Below, piece after piece: positions 56,009 through 64,000 of a stretch of DNA of 64,000 nucleotides; positions within the stretch are counted from its first letter, which is position 1, and every line of letters starts with the position of its first letter. Source of the stretch: VRUE01 sp963840565 (GTDB taxonomy: Bacteria; Actinomycetota; Thermoleophilia; Solirubrobacterales; 70-9); assembly GCA_963840565.1 (NCBI GenBank), contig CAWIZH010000006.1, forward strand, positions 310,001 to 374,000, read 5' to 3'. The notes under the pieces are model-generated. The model saw only the letters and a program-made list of their open reading frames with translations, did not search any database and was not told where the DNA came from. A program made the position numbers and the translations under genes.

Positions 56009-56542
56009 ATGGCCTGCTTCTATTCCATGAGCCTGTCGGCCGACGGCTACATCGCCGGACCCGACGGAAGCTTCGACTGGGCGGTGCCCAGCCAGGAGCT
56101 GCACCGGTTCCACAACGAACGGGTCGCCGCGATCGACGCCCAACTGCTCGGCCGGCGCCTCTACGAGACGATGCTCGTGTGGGACACCGAGGAGTTCTCC
56201 GACCCCGTGATGGCGGAATTCGCCGAGATCTGGCGCCCGCTCGAGAAGATCGTGTTCTCGACCACGCTGACGAGCGTCGAGGGCAGCAACCGCCTGGCCA
56301 CGGGAACGCTCGAGGAGGAGATCGCCGCGCTTGGGGACCGGAGGATCGCGGTCGGCGGCGCCGGCCTTGCGGCGGAATGCATGCGGCGCGGGCTGATCGA
56401 CGAGTTCGAGCTGTTCGTCATCCCGGTCGTGGTCGGCGGCGGCACGCCGTACTTCCCGCCGGACGTGCACATCGACCTCGAGCTGGTCGAGGCCCGCACG
56501 TTCGGTGCGACCGTGTACTTGCACTACCGCCGGCGCGGCTAG
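56009..56542 (+). CDS. Dihydrofolate-reductase-family (RibD C-terminal-like) protein
   Basis: A 177-residue NADPH-binding reductase-like protein. FYSMSLSADGYIAGPDGSFD is the typical opening; QLLGRRLYETMLVW, IVFSTTLTSVEGSNRLATG, IAVGGAGLAAECMRRGLIDE (cofactor-binding glycines) and VIPVVVGGGTPYF follow. Not a folate enzyme: the active-site aspartate pattern of true DHFR is absent. Third gene of the ArsR cassette; function unknown. Confidence 0.87.
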   Translation: MACFYSMSLSADGYIAGPDGSFDWAVPSQELHRFHNERVAAIDAQLLGRRLYETMLVWDTEEFSDPVMAEFAEIWRPLEKIVFSTTLTSVEGSNRLATGTLEEEIAALGDRRIAVGGAGLAAECMRRGLIDEFELFVIPVVVGGGTPYFPPDVHIDLELVEARTFGATVYLHYRRRG

Positions 56543-56603
56543 AGGTCATCACCGCGGCGGGGCGCTGACGGGAGACGCCGTGGCTGCGGGCTGTTCGTAT
56601 CGC

Positions 56604-56609
56604 TACAGT
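56604..56609 (+). promoter_or_regulatory. -10 box of the second VOC gene
   Basis: TACAGT, seven bases before the ATG at 56617. Confidence 0.45.
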
Positions 56610-56616
56610 CGAGCGC

Positions 56617-57054
56617 ATGGCGATCCAACGCATGGACCACGTGGGCATCGTGGTCGAAGACCTTGCGGAGGCGACTGCGTTCTTCGTCGAGCTCGGACTC
56701 GAGCCGCAGGGCGAGGCGCCGGTCGAGGGCGGTTGGGTGGACCGCGTGGTGGGGCTCGAGGGCGTCCGGGCGGAGATCGTGATGATGGAGACCCCGGACG
56801 GCCACGGACGGATCGAGCTGGCGAAGTTTCACGCCCCATCTGGCCCGGACGGCGACCGGCACGCGCCGGCGAACGCCCCAGGTATCCGCCATGTCACGTT
56901 CGCGGTCGACGACATCGACGCCACGGTCGCCGGCCTGCGGGCCCGCGGCGCGGAGCTCGTCGGCGAGGTGGAGCGCTACAAGGACATCTATCGGCTCTGT
57001 TACATCCGCGGCCCGGAGGGGATCATCGTCGAGCTGGCGGAGAAGATCGGCTGA
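56617..57054 (+). CDS. VOC-family dioxygenase/glyoxalase-like protein
   Basis: A 145-residue two-half VOC module. MDHVGIVVEDLAEATAFFVE carries the first metal-ligand histidine (H8), ELAKFHAPSG and GIRHVTFAVDDIDATVAGLR the second half with another histidine, and YIRGPEGIIVELAEKIG the terminal glutamate. H/H/E metal site complete. Substrate unknown. It ends 16 bases before the end of a convergent gene. Confidence 0.88.
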   Translation: MAIQRMDHVGIVVEDLAEATAFFVELGLEPQGEAPVEGGWVDRVVGLEGVRAEIVMMETPDGHGRIELAKFHAPSGPDGDRHAPANAPGIRHVTFAVDDIDATVAGLRARGAELVGEVERYKDIYRLCYIRGPEGIIVELAEKIG

Positions 57055-57070
57055 GGCTTCAGCGGAGCCG

Positions 57071-58766
57071 TCACTTCAGGCGTTTGTGGGTGGAGTCGAC
57101 GATTCCCGACTGCAGGTAGGCAGTTTCGCGGAAGGGAGTGCCGGCCGGGACTCCATATTCGCTGGTGGCCTTCGGGCCGAAGATCATTTCGGCCTCGGCA
57201 AGGATCTTGCCGGTGCGGGGATCGAAGATGAACCTGCGGCCGAACCCGCTTTCCCTGACCCAGCTGATCGCGTCGCCACGGCGACCGGCGGCATCGGCCA
57301 CATCGCGCTCGAAGCCGATGCCCGGAATTTCGGCAAGGGCGTTGAAGGCGGCCGCCCGCAGCGCCGGACTCGTGATCGGTTCGCTGAGGATTTCCAGGAG
57401 CCGTTCGACCGTCGCACCGCCCCGCGGCGAGTTGGCCGGAGACGGGTCGAGCGGCGAGCTGCTGCCACGGCGGTGTTCGACGGCCAGGCGCAGGGCTTCA
57501 GGCTCGGTCGGTAGACCGGGAGAGCCTCGACAGGTAGGTGAATTCATGGCGGCCCCGGAAGGACTTGGACCGCGAAATCCTTCACCGGGAGCCCGGAGCC
57601 GTCGCGGCCCACTTCGTGTTCGCTGGGGTCGAAGGCCCAAGGTGGCGGTGAGCCCGCGTTTTCCCAAAGACTTTGGTTGGCGCTGGAGAGGAAGTCGATT
57701 CGGCCGAGGGTTTCGCGAACGCGCGTCTTCCCGTCCGGGGCCGTCCAGACCTCTTTCACCGCTGGCACCAGGGCGTAGCGGGCGCTCGGGTCGTTGATCG
57801 GCACGAAATACCTGGGGTGCGACTTCGAACCCTTTCCATGGCCCTTGGGCAGCCAGCCGTCCAGTTGGGTCACCTCGGTCCTCGTGTAGAGGAACTGCCC
57901 GGGGGCGGGGGGCGCTTCGACGGAAGCGTCGGATGCTTCGGCGGAGTCGGCAGCCTGGCGCAGATCGGCGGCGACAGCGGCTTGGGTCAGAGCTTTGTCG
58001 CCGCGCGGGACGTAGCCGGGCCCGCCTCCCTCGCTGAACCCGAAGGCGCTGAAACCGCTGGGCAGCGCCGGGACCAGCTTGCAGGGCTCGACCGGGCCTT
58101 CGGCGACGCCCATCTTGGTGATGCTCCCCCCTTCAGGGTCGCCGCCATAGGGGACTGGCGTGCCGGAGATGACCACACTCTGATCGGGGCGAAACGCTGC
58201 GGGGTCCAGATTGACGTTGGCCAGTTCATCAGTCGGAGATTTCGCCGCGCATGTGCTTGCCGAAGCTTTCGCGCGATGCCTTGGTGCTGCTGATCCCGAT
58301 GGTGATCCCGCCACGGCCGCTCATGCTCATCCCGCTGAAGCTGCCACCACCCGGAAGGTGGACGATCGCAGGCTTGTAGTGCGGTTCCCGGCAGACCTTC
58401 CCGGCCGGCAGCCACGTCACCTGGGATCGGATCCCGGCTTCCTCCAGCGCCTGTTCGAGGCCGGAGGCGTCTTCGAGGCTGTAGATCTTGATCTTCACCC
58501 CGCCGCCCTTCTGCGGTTCGACGGCAAAGGCCTTGGAGGGGTTGTCGCCACCGGCGCTGACGATCAGCACGACCGCGATCGCGGCGAGGGCGATGCCGGC
58601 GCCGAGCGCCAGGCGCGGGCGCGCGCCGGCGCCAGGAGGGCGTTGCGGCCTGCGTCTCTGCGGCCTCCGCGGCCGCGGCGGCCGCGCCGCGCTCGGCGAC
58701 GACCGCCTTCAGCCGGTCGAGCAGCCGCTGCTCGAAATCGGGCCTTGGTTTCTGCTCCGGGCTCAC
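57071..58766 (-). CDS. Membrane-anchored protein, CU044_5270-like, partner of ECF sigma factor (about three frameshifts)
   Basis: About 564 residues joined from several frames. The cytoplasmic N-terminus (SPEQKPRPDFEQRLLDRLKA) precedes one membrane segment (LGAGIALAAIAVVLIVSAGG, about 65-85). The outside part has VKIKIYSLEDASGLEQALEE, AIVHLPGGGSFSGMSMSG, then RPDQSVVISGTPVPYG, APPAPGQFLYTRTEVTQLDG and the closing FIFDPRTGKILAEAEMIFG, typical of CU044_5270 proteins. Frame changes near 58630, 58220 and 57545. GTG at 58766 follows AGGAGG and overlaps the sigma stop, so the protein is probably the sigma factor's membrane partner or target. Confidence 0.75.
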
Positions 58767-59419
58767 GATCGGTCCTCCTTTCCTGGGTTCGGTTGGTGAG
58801 CCGCGGTCTCGAGCTCGGCGCGCAGCTTGCGCCGCGCCCGGTGCAGGCGCACCCGGGCGGTGCCCGATCGCACGCCGACCGCGGCTGCCGCCTCGGCGAC
58901 CGTCAGCTCGTCGATCGCGACCAGCTCCAGCACCGCCCGCTCGGCATCGGGGAGGCAATCCATCGCCTCGTAGAGGCGACGCGACTGGGCGGCGGCATCG
59001 ATCCGCGCGTCGATCCGGGCCGCGTCCTCGGGGTCGAGCAGGGCGCTGCCGCGCAGCCGCTCCTCGCCGGCTCGCTCGCGACCGCTGCGGCGGCGGTCGT
59101 TGGCGACGAGCACGCGGGCGATCCCGTAAAGCCACGTCTTGGGCGCGGCGCGGCCCGGCCGGTAGCGGTGAGCCGAGTCGATCGCGGCGAGAAAGATCTC
59201 CGCGGTCAGGTCGGCGGCGCGCTCGCGGTCGCCGACCCGGCGGGCGACGAACCGCTGCAGATCCTCGACGTGTTCGCGGTAGAAGGCCTCGAAGATGTCG
59301 GCGTCGGTGCCGATCCATCGCAGCTGCTCGGGCCCGACGCCGCGCTCGCGAGCGGCGACCACGCTGAGGCGGCGGCTGAGCTCACTCGCCGGCCTCGGCA
59401 GGGTTCTCTCTGTCTCCAT
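58763..59419 (-). CDS. ECF RNA polymerase sigma factor
   Basis: A 218-residue sigma-70-family protein. Region 2: IFEAFYREHVEDLQRFVARR, RAADLTAEIFLAAIDSAHRY, KTWLYGIARVLVANDRRR. Region 4: LPDAERAVLELVAIDELTVA then EAAAAVGVRSGTARVRLHRA. Both DNA-binding parts are complete. The next gene (CU044_5270-like) overlaps its stop, the usual ECF/partner arrangement. It has no zinc-finger anti-sigma gene beside it. Confidence 0.92.
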   Translation of the reverse strand: METERTLPRPASELSRRLSVVAARERGVGPEQLRWIGTDADIFEAFYREHVEDLQRFVARRVGDRERAADLTAEIFLAAIDSAHRYRPGRAAPKTWLYGIARVLVANDRRRSGRERAGEERLRGSALLDPEDAARIDARIDAAAQSRRLYEAMDCLPDAERAVLELVAIDELTVAEAAAAVGVRSGTARVRLHRARRKLRAELETAAHQPNPGKEDRS

Positions 59420-59469
59420 GTCCCTTATTGGTCGCGAGCGCGAAAAGCGTTACCGCGCACCTACCTCGG

Positions 59470-60003
59470 TCAGGACGCCGGGAGATAGGTGAGGAGGACC
59501 ACTCCGGAGTCGAATCGCTTGATGTCCTCGAGCTGCATCCGGACGGTTCCCCTGTCGCCGAGCACGTGGACGTTCCCCTCGCCCCAGACGAGCGGGTTCA
59601 GGTAGACCTCGTACTCGTCGATCAGGCCCTTCTCGGCGAGGGCGTAGGCGAACTCGCCGCTGCCGTGCATGAAGAGGTCACCGTCGACCTCGTCCTTCAG
59701 CTTCGGGATCGAGTCCTCGAGAGTCCCCCCGAGCAGGGTCGCGTTCCACTCGAGATCGCCGGACAGGGTGTTGGACCCGACGTACTTCGGCATCGAGTTG
59801 ACCATGTCGGCCCACTTGCCCGATTTGCTCGGCCAATATCCCGCCAGCCCCTCGTAGGTCTTGCGGCCCAGCACCAGCCCGCTGGATCTCGCCTGGCGCT
59901 CGAACGAGTAGTCGCCGTGGTCTCCGTCCGGCTGCACCCACTCGCCGACCGGGTCGATGACGCCGTCGATGGTGGCCTGCGTTGTCGCGATCAGCTTTCC
60001 CAT
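59470..60003 (-). CDS. Dihydrofolate-reductase-family protein
   Basis: A 177-residue RibD_C-like protein: LIATTQATIDGVIDPVGEWV, QARSSGLVLGRKTYEGLAGY, GTLEDSIPKLKDEVDGDLFM and MHGSGEFAYALAEKGLIDEY, closing NPLVWGEGNVHVLGDRG. Distinct in sequence from the other copy at 56009. RBS AAAGGAG upstream of the ATG. Substrate unknown. Confidence 0.87.
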   Translation of the reverse strand: MGKLIATTQATIDGVIDPVGEWVQPDGDHGDYSFERQARSSGLVLGRKTYEGLAGYWPSKSGKWADMVNSMPKYVGSNTLSGDLEWNATLLGGTLEDSIPKLKDEVDGDLFMHGSGEFAYALAEKGLIDEYEVYLNPLVWGEGNVHVLGDRGTVRMQLEDIKRFDSGVVLLTYLPAS

Positions 60004-60086
60004 CTCGATTCTCCTTTGGTCGCGGGCGCTTCCTCCGACCCTCCTTTACCCATGAGACGAATGGGGACACGTGGATCCGACCGGGG

Positions 60087-60848
60087 CTACTGGTTGAGCC
60101 ACTCCTCGTAGGTGGGGCCGGCGAGCTTGGCCACCGGGCCCGGGAGGACGGCCCCGGCCGGATAGAGGCCTTCCGGGTCCTCGAAGAACTCCCCAGCCTC
60201 GATGCGCAGGCCGTTGCCGCGCTGGGCGGCGAGGAGCTTCGCCGCCTCGAGAAGGTTCTCCTCGCGGGGCCCGGCCACTTCGGCGATCGGGTTGCCGATC
60301 GGTGCGGAATCCGCCTCGTCGACGAGGTCGGCGAGCGCCTCGGCAACGCTGCGGGCGGCGACGAGTTGGGTGCGCATCGGGGGCAGGTAGGCGGTGTCGC
60401 CTTGGGTGCTCCACTCGATCAGTTCCGCGACGAACTCGTGGAACTGGGCGGCGCGCAGGATGCGGGCGGGAACGGGCCCGTTGAGGTGGGCTTGCTCCTG
60501 GGCCACCTTGGCGGCGTTGTAGCCGGTGTTGAAGTGGTCGGTGCCGATGATCGAGACGACGAGGATGTCGTCGACGCCGCGCTCGGCGCCGGCCTGCTGC
60601 AGGTTGCGCGCCGCGGTCGTGAAGAACTCGGTTGCCTGCGCCTGGTCGGGCGAGGGGCCGGTGGCGGCGTCGATGATCAGGTCGACTCCCTCCAGCGCGG
60701 CCGCGAGGCCCTCGCCGGTGATCACGTCGACGCCCTCGCCGCGCGAGATCGGCACCACCTCGTGCCCGCGCTCGCGCAGGATCTCGACGGTGGGGCGGCC
60801 GAGGCGGCCGGTCGCACCGGCGACGGCGATCTTCTTCTCACTTGCCAT
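60087..60848 (-). CDS. NmrA/SDR-like NAD(P)-binding protein
   Basis: A 253-residue Rossmann protein. KIAVAGATGRLGRPTVEILR is the NAD(P) motif (G-A-T-G-R-x-G), VDLIIDAATGPSPDQ, VVSIIGTDHFNTGYNAAKVA (Y/K pair of atypical SDRs) and ILRAAQFHEFVAELIEWS follow. Such proteins act as quinone reductases, isomerases or redox sensors. ATG preceded by AAAGGAAAG. It stands divergently from the Mug glycosylase gene. Confidence 0.88.
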   Translation of the reverse strand: MASEKKIAVAGATGRLGRPTVEILRERGHEVVPISRGEGVDVITGEGLAAALEGVDLIIDAATGPSPDQAQATEFFTTAARNLQQAGAERGVDDILVVSIIGTDHFNTGYNAAKVAQEQAHLNGPVPARILRAAQFHEFVAELIEWSTQGDTAYLPPMRTQLVAARSVAEALADLVDEADSAPIGNPIAEVAGPREENLLEAAKLLAAQRGNGLRIEAGEFFEDPEGLYPAGAVLPGPVAKLAGPTYEEWLNQ

Positions 60849-60999
60849 GGTTGCTTTCCTTTCGGTCCGAGGCCGGCTCTTGGCCGGCCGTTTTCTTCGT
60901 CTCATAGATGTGACGGAGCTGGGGGCAGAGATGTGACGAGTTGGGACAGCAGGATCGGCCGCGCGACGGCTGCCGTCCGGCTCGGGCAGGATCGCGGGC

Positions 61000-61591
61000 A
61001 TGCGGTTCACGCGTGCGGAGCTGGAGGGGTTCCGGGGCCACGAGGTCGACGATCTCGTCGGGTCGGGGCTCAGGCTGCTGTTCGTCGGCATCAACCCGGG
61101 CCTGTGGACGGCTGCGGTCGGGACCCACTTCGCGCATCCCGACCAACCGCTTCTACCCGGCGCTGGCCGCGGCCGGCATCACCGGTTACGAGGTCGATCG
61201 GGTCGCTGGGATGACCGATGCCGATCGGGCGCATCTCGTCGCGCGGGGCGTCGGGATCACCAACCTCGTGCGGCGCGCCACCGCCCGCGCCTCCGAGCTC
61301 TCGCGCGAGGAGCTGTGCGAGGGCGGCGCGCGGCTGCAGCGGTTCGTCGCCGAGCACCGGCCCGCGGTCGTCGCGATCGCCGGCGTCACCGCCTACCGCG
61401 ACGCGTTCGGCGAGCGCGGTGCCGCCTTGGGCCGGCAGCCGGACACGCTCGACAGCACGGCCCGCTGGTCTGGCGCGGCGCTCTGGGTGGTCCCCAACCC
61501 AAGTGGGCTCAACGCCCACGAGACGGTCGCGACGCTCGCCGCTGCCTATGCGGCGCCGGCCGTCGAAGCCGGCGTCATTACTAGGCCGTGA
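61000..61591 (+). CDS. Mug-type mismatch-specific uracil/thymine DNA glycosylase (one frameshift)
   Basis: About 196 residues. Removes uracil or thymine from G:U/G:T mismatches. RLLFVGINPGLWTAAVGTHF contains the catalytic-motif G-I-N-P-G with asparagine, and VVPNPSGLNAHETVATLAAA the second motif N-P-S-G-L-N. The shift lies near 61140, in front of NRFYPALAAAGITG. Its 3' end overlaps the convergent P450 gene by 11 bases. Confidence 0.88.
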
Positions 61592-62842
61592 GCCGGACCG
61601 GCAGCGTCTTGAGCTGGTTCAGGAAGGCCGACTCGACGAAGGTCGGCTTGCCGTCGAGGGTCATCTCCGGGTAGCGGGCGAGGGTCTCCTCGAGCAGGAT
61701 CTTCAGCTCGAGGCGGGCCAGCGCCGTGCCGAGGCAGAAGTGGCGGCCGCCGGCGCCGAAGGCCTGGTGCTCGGGATTGCGGTGGACGTCGAAGCGGTCG
61801 GGGTCCTCGTAGCGGCTGGCGTCGCGATTCGAGGACGCGTACCACATCACTACCTTCTCGCCCTGCTTGATCTCCTGGCCGTTCAGCACGGTGTCCTCGG
61901 TCGCGGTGCGGCGGAAATGGGCGAAGGCGGGGAACATCCGCAGTGACTCCTCGACCACGCCGGGAATCAGCGCCGGGTCGTCGAGGACGAGCTGGCGCTG
62001 GTCGGGGTCTTCCAGCAGCGCCCGCATCCCGCTGCAGTAGGTCGCCTTGGTGCTGTCGTTGCCGGCGGCGACGAGGAGGAAGAAGCCCATCACGATCTCG
62101 TGCTCCTCGAGCGTCTCGCCTTCGACCTCGGCGTTGACGAGGACCGTCGTCAGGTCGTCGGTCGGGTTCTCGCGTCGCTCGGCGATCATCGTGCTGCAGC
62201 GGGCGAAGATTTCGGCGACCGCTTTCTGGATCACGGCTTCGATGCTGTCGGCGCCGTCCGGGCTGTAGTCCGGGTCGCTGGCCGCCAGCGCCGTGTTCAT
62301 CAACTCCGCCCAGGCCGCGTCGTCCTCCTCGGGGATCCCCATGAAGCTGCCGATCACCCGCGAGACCGCGGGCTGGGCGACGTCGGTGACGAGGTCGCAG
62401 CGTCTCGCGTCCCTCGAGGCGGTCGAGCACGTCGACGACGATCTTGCGGATCGACTCCTCGTGGGCGGCGATCCGCTTCGGCGTGAAGCCGGCCTGGAAG
62501 AGGGCCTTGAGGCGGTCGTGCTTGGGCGGGTCCATGCCGATGAACATCGCCCGCGCCAGCTCGATCGGGAAGACCTCGTCGATCGCGACGACGCCGCCGA
62601 GTTCGGAGGAATAGGTCTCCCAATCGCGGCTGACCGCGTGGACGTCGTCGGCCGTCGTCACCGACCAGAAGCCGGCGGCCTGCGGCAGCTCGGTGACTTC
62701 AGAGGTCCAGTGAACCGGGCAGCGCTCGCGCATCTGCTCGAACAGGGCGTGGGGTGGGCCGTCGACCCAGTGCTCTGCGCTCGAGCACGAGCTCGTCCTC
62801 GAGGCCGCGTCCCGCCTTCGCGCTCTTCGCCTGGTCGGTCAC
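61581..62842 (-). CDS. Cytochrome P450 (two frameshifts)
   Basis: About 419 residues, soluble bacterial type, no membrane anchor. I-helix VAAGNDSTKATYCSGM (A-G-x-D/x-T), ExxR in VVEESLRMFPAFAHFRRT, RFDVHRNPEHQAFG, and heme loop FGAGGRHFCLGTALARLELK with the ligand cysteine. The N-terminal piece starts GTG at 62842 (TDQAKSAKAGRGLEDELVLE); shifts near 62775 and 62400. The promoter box TAGTAT is eight bases before it. Resembles CYP124/125/142-like lipid or sterol hydroxylases, but specificity cannot be told. No ferredoxin is adjacent. Confidence 0.9.
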
Positions 62843-62850
62843 CGCCCCGG

Positions 62851-62856
62851 ATACTA
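62851..62856 (-). promoter_or_regulatory. -10 box of the P450 gene
   Basis: TAGTAT on the minus strand, eight bases before the GTG at 62842. Confidence 0.45.
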
Positions 62857-62913
62857 CTGGCTGGCTGGCCAGTTTTGAAAACGAACTCGTCCGGCAATAT
62901 GAGGTCATCGACC

Positions 62914-64000
<1,087 letters not shown>

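Overview
The window is about 70% GC, densely coded on both strands, and reads as chromosome of a high-GC Gram-positive bacterium. Actinomycetota is likely, with the Solirubrobacterales/Thermoleophilia as best guess. Reasons: LytR-CpsA-Psr and FtsB-like envelope genes with no outer-membrane genes, a PucR/CdaR-type regulator, HdeD/DUF308 and DUF559 proteins, a secreted protein of the DGQIHACYRVKGK type, frequent GTG starts, and many promoters whose TANNNT -10 box lies only 6-11 bases before the start codon (leaderless transcripts). The lineage is inference; no rRNA gene is present.

Layout. 0-2.5 kb: winged-helix protein (cut by the window edge), a MazF-type toxin-antitoxin pair, a VOC protein and small unknown genes. 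2.5-20 kb: housekeeping genes (glyQS, FmdB-like zinc ribbon, LCP ligase, ROK kinase, rsmI, metG, an ABC exporter, an FMN-dependent hydroxyacid oxidase, a secreted protein, tatD-rsmA-ispE, a DedA-PAP2 fusion, a PucR-like regulator, tRNA-Gln, HdeD). 19-31.8 kb: glmU-prs-GDPD, a DUF559 gene bracketed by two copies of one hairpin, a membrane protein and an AarF-type kinase, rplY-pth-crotonase, a GMC oxidoreductase, a deacetylase and an FAH-family hydrolase. 31.9-38.4 kb: mfd, a parvulin-like foldase, eno, an FtsB-like gene. 38.4-47.8 kb: a GT-C-like membrane protein carrying an inverted repeat pair, small unknowns, a nuclease, fbaB, a rhomboid-fold protein that lacks the catalytic serine, a UPF0173 hydrolase, an R2lox-like protein, and a sigma factor fused to an anti-sigma-like tail. 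47.8-51.2 kb: tRNA-Leu, a ThDP enzyme, a Ppx/GppA phosphatase, initiator tRNA-Met. 51.2-60.8 kb is accessory in character: a four-gene overlapping operon with a zinc metalloprotease and a caspase-like protease, an ArsR-SRPBCC-DHFR-VOC cassette, and an ECF sigma factor with a membrane partner. 60.8-64 kb: a Mug-type glycosylase, a cytochrome P450 and a divergent UvrA-like (DrrC-type) protein that runs off the window.

Two things colour the whole annotation. First, many conserved genes are broken by single-base shifts between frames that together give one normal-length protein. These look like sequencing or assembly indels, so such genes are given as one CDS with the shift positions stated. Second, the intergenic DNA carries several unrelated long inverted repeats placed exactly at gene boundaries (near 18.9, 22.3, 23.2, 31.8 and 40.7 kb).

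The best candidate for an undescribed system is the operon at 51219-54849: metalloprotease, caspase-like protease and two unrecognised beta-rich proteins, translationally coupled and without signal peptides or membrane segments. The gene content suggests an intracellular proteolytic cascade.
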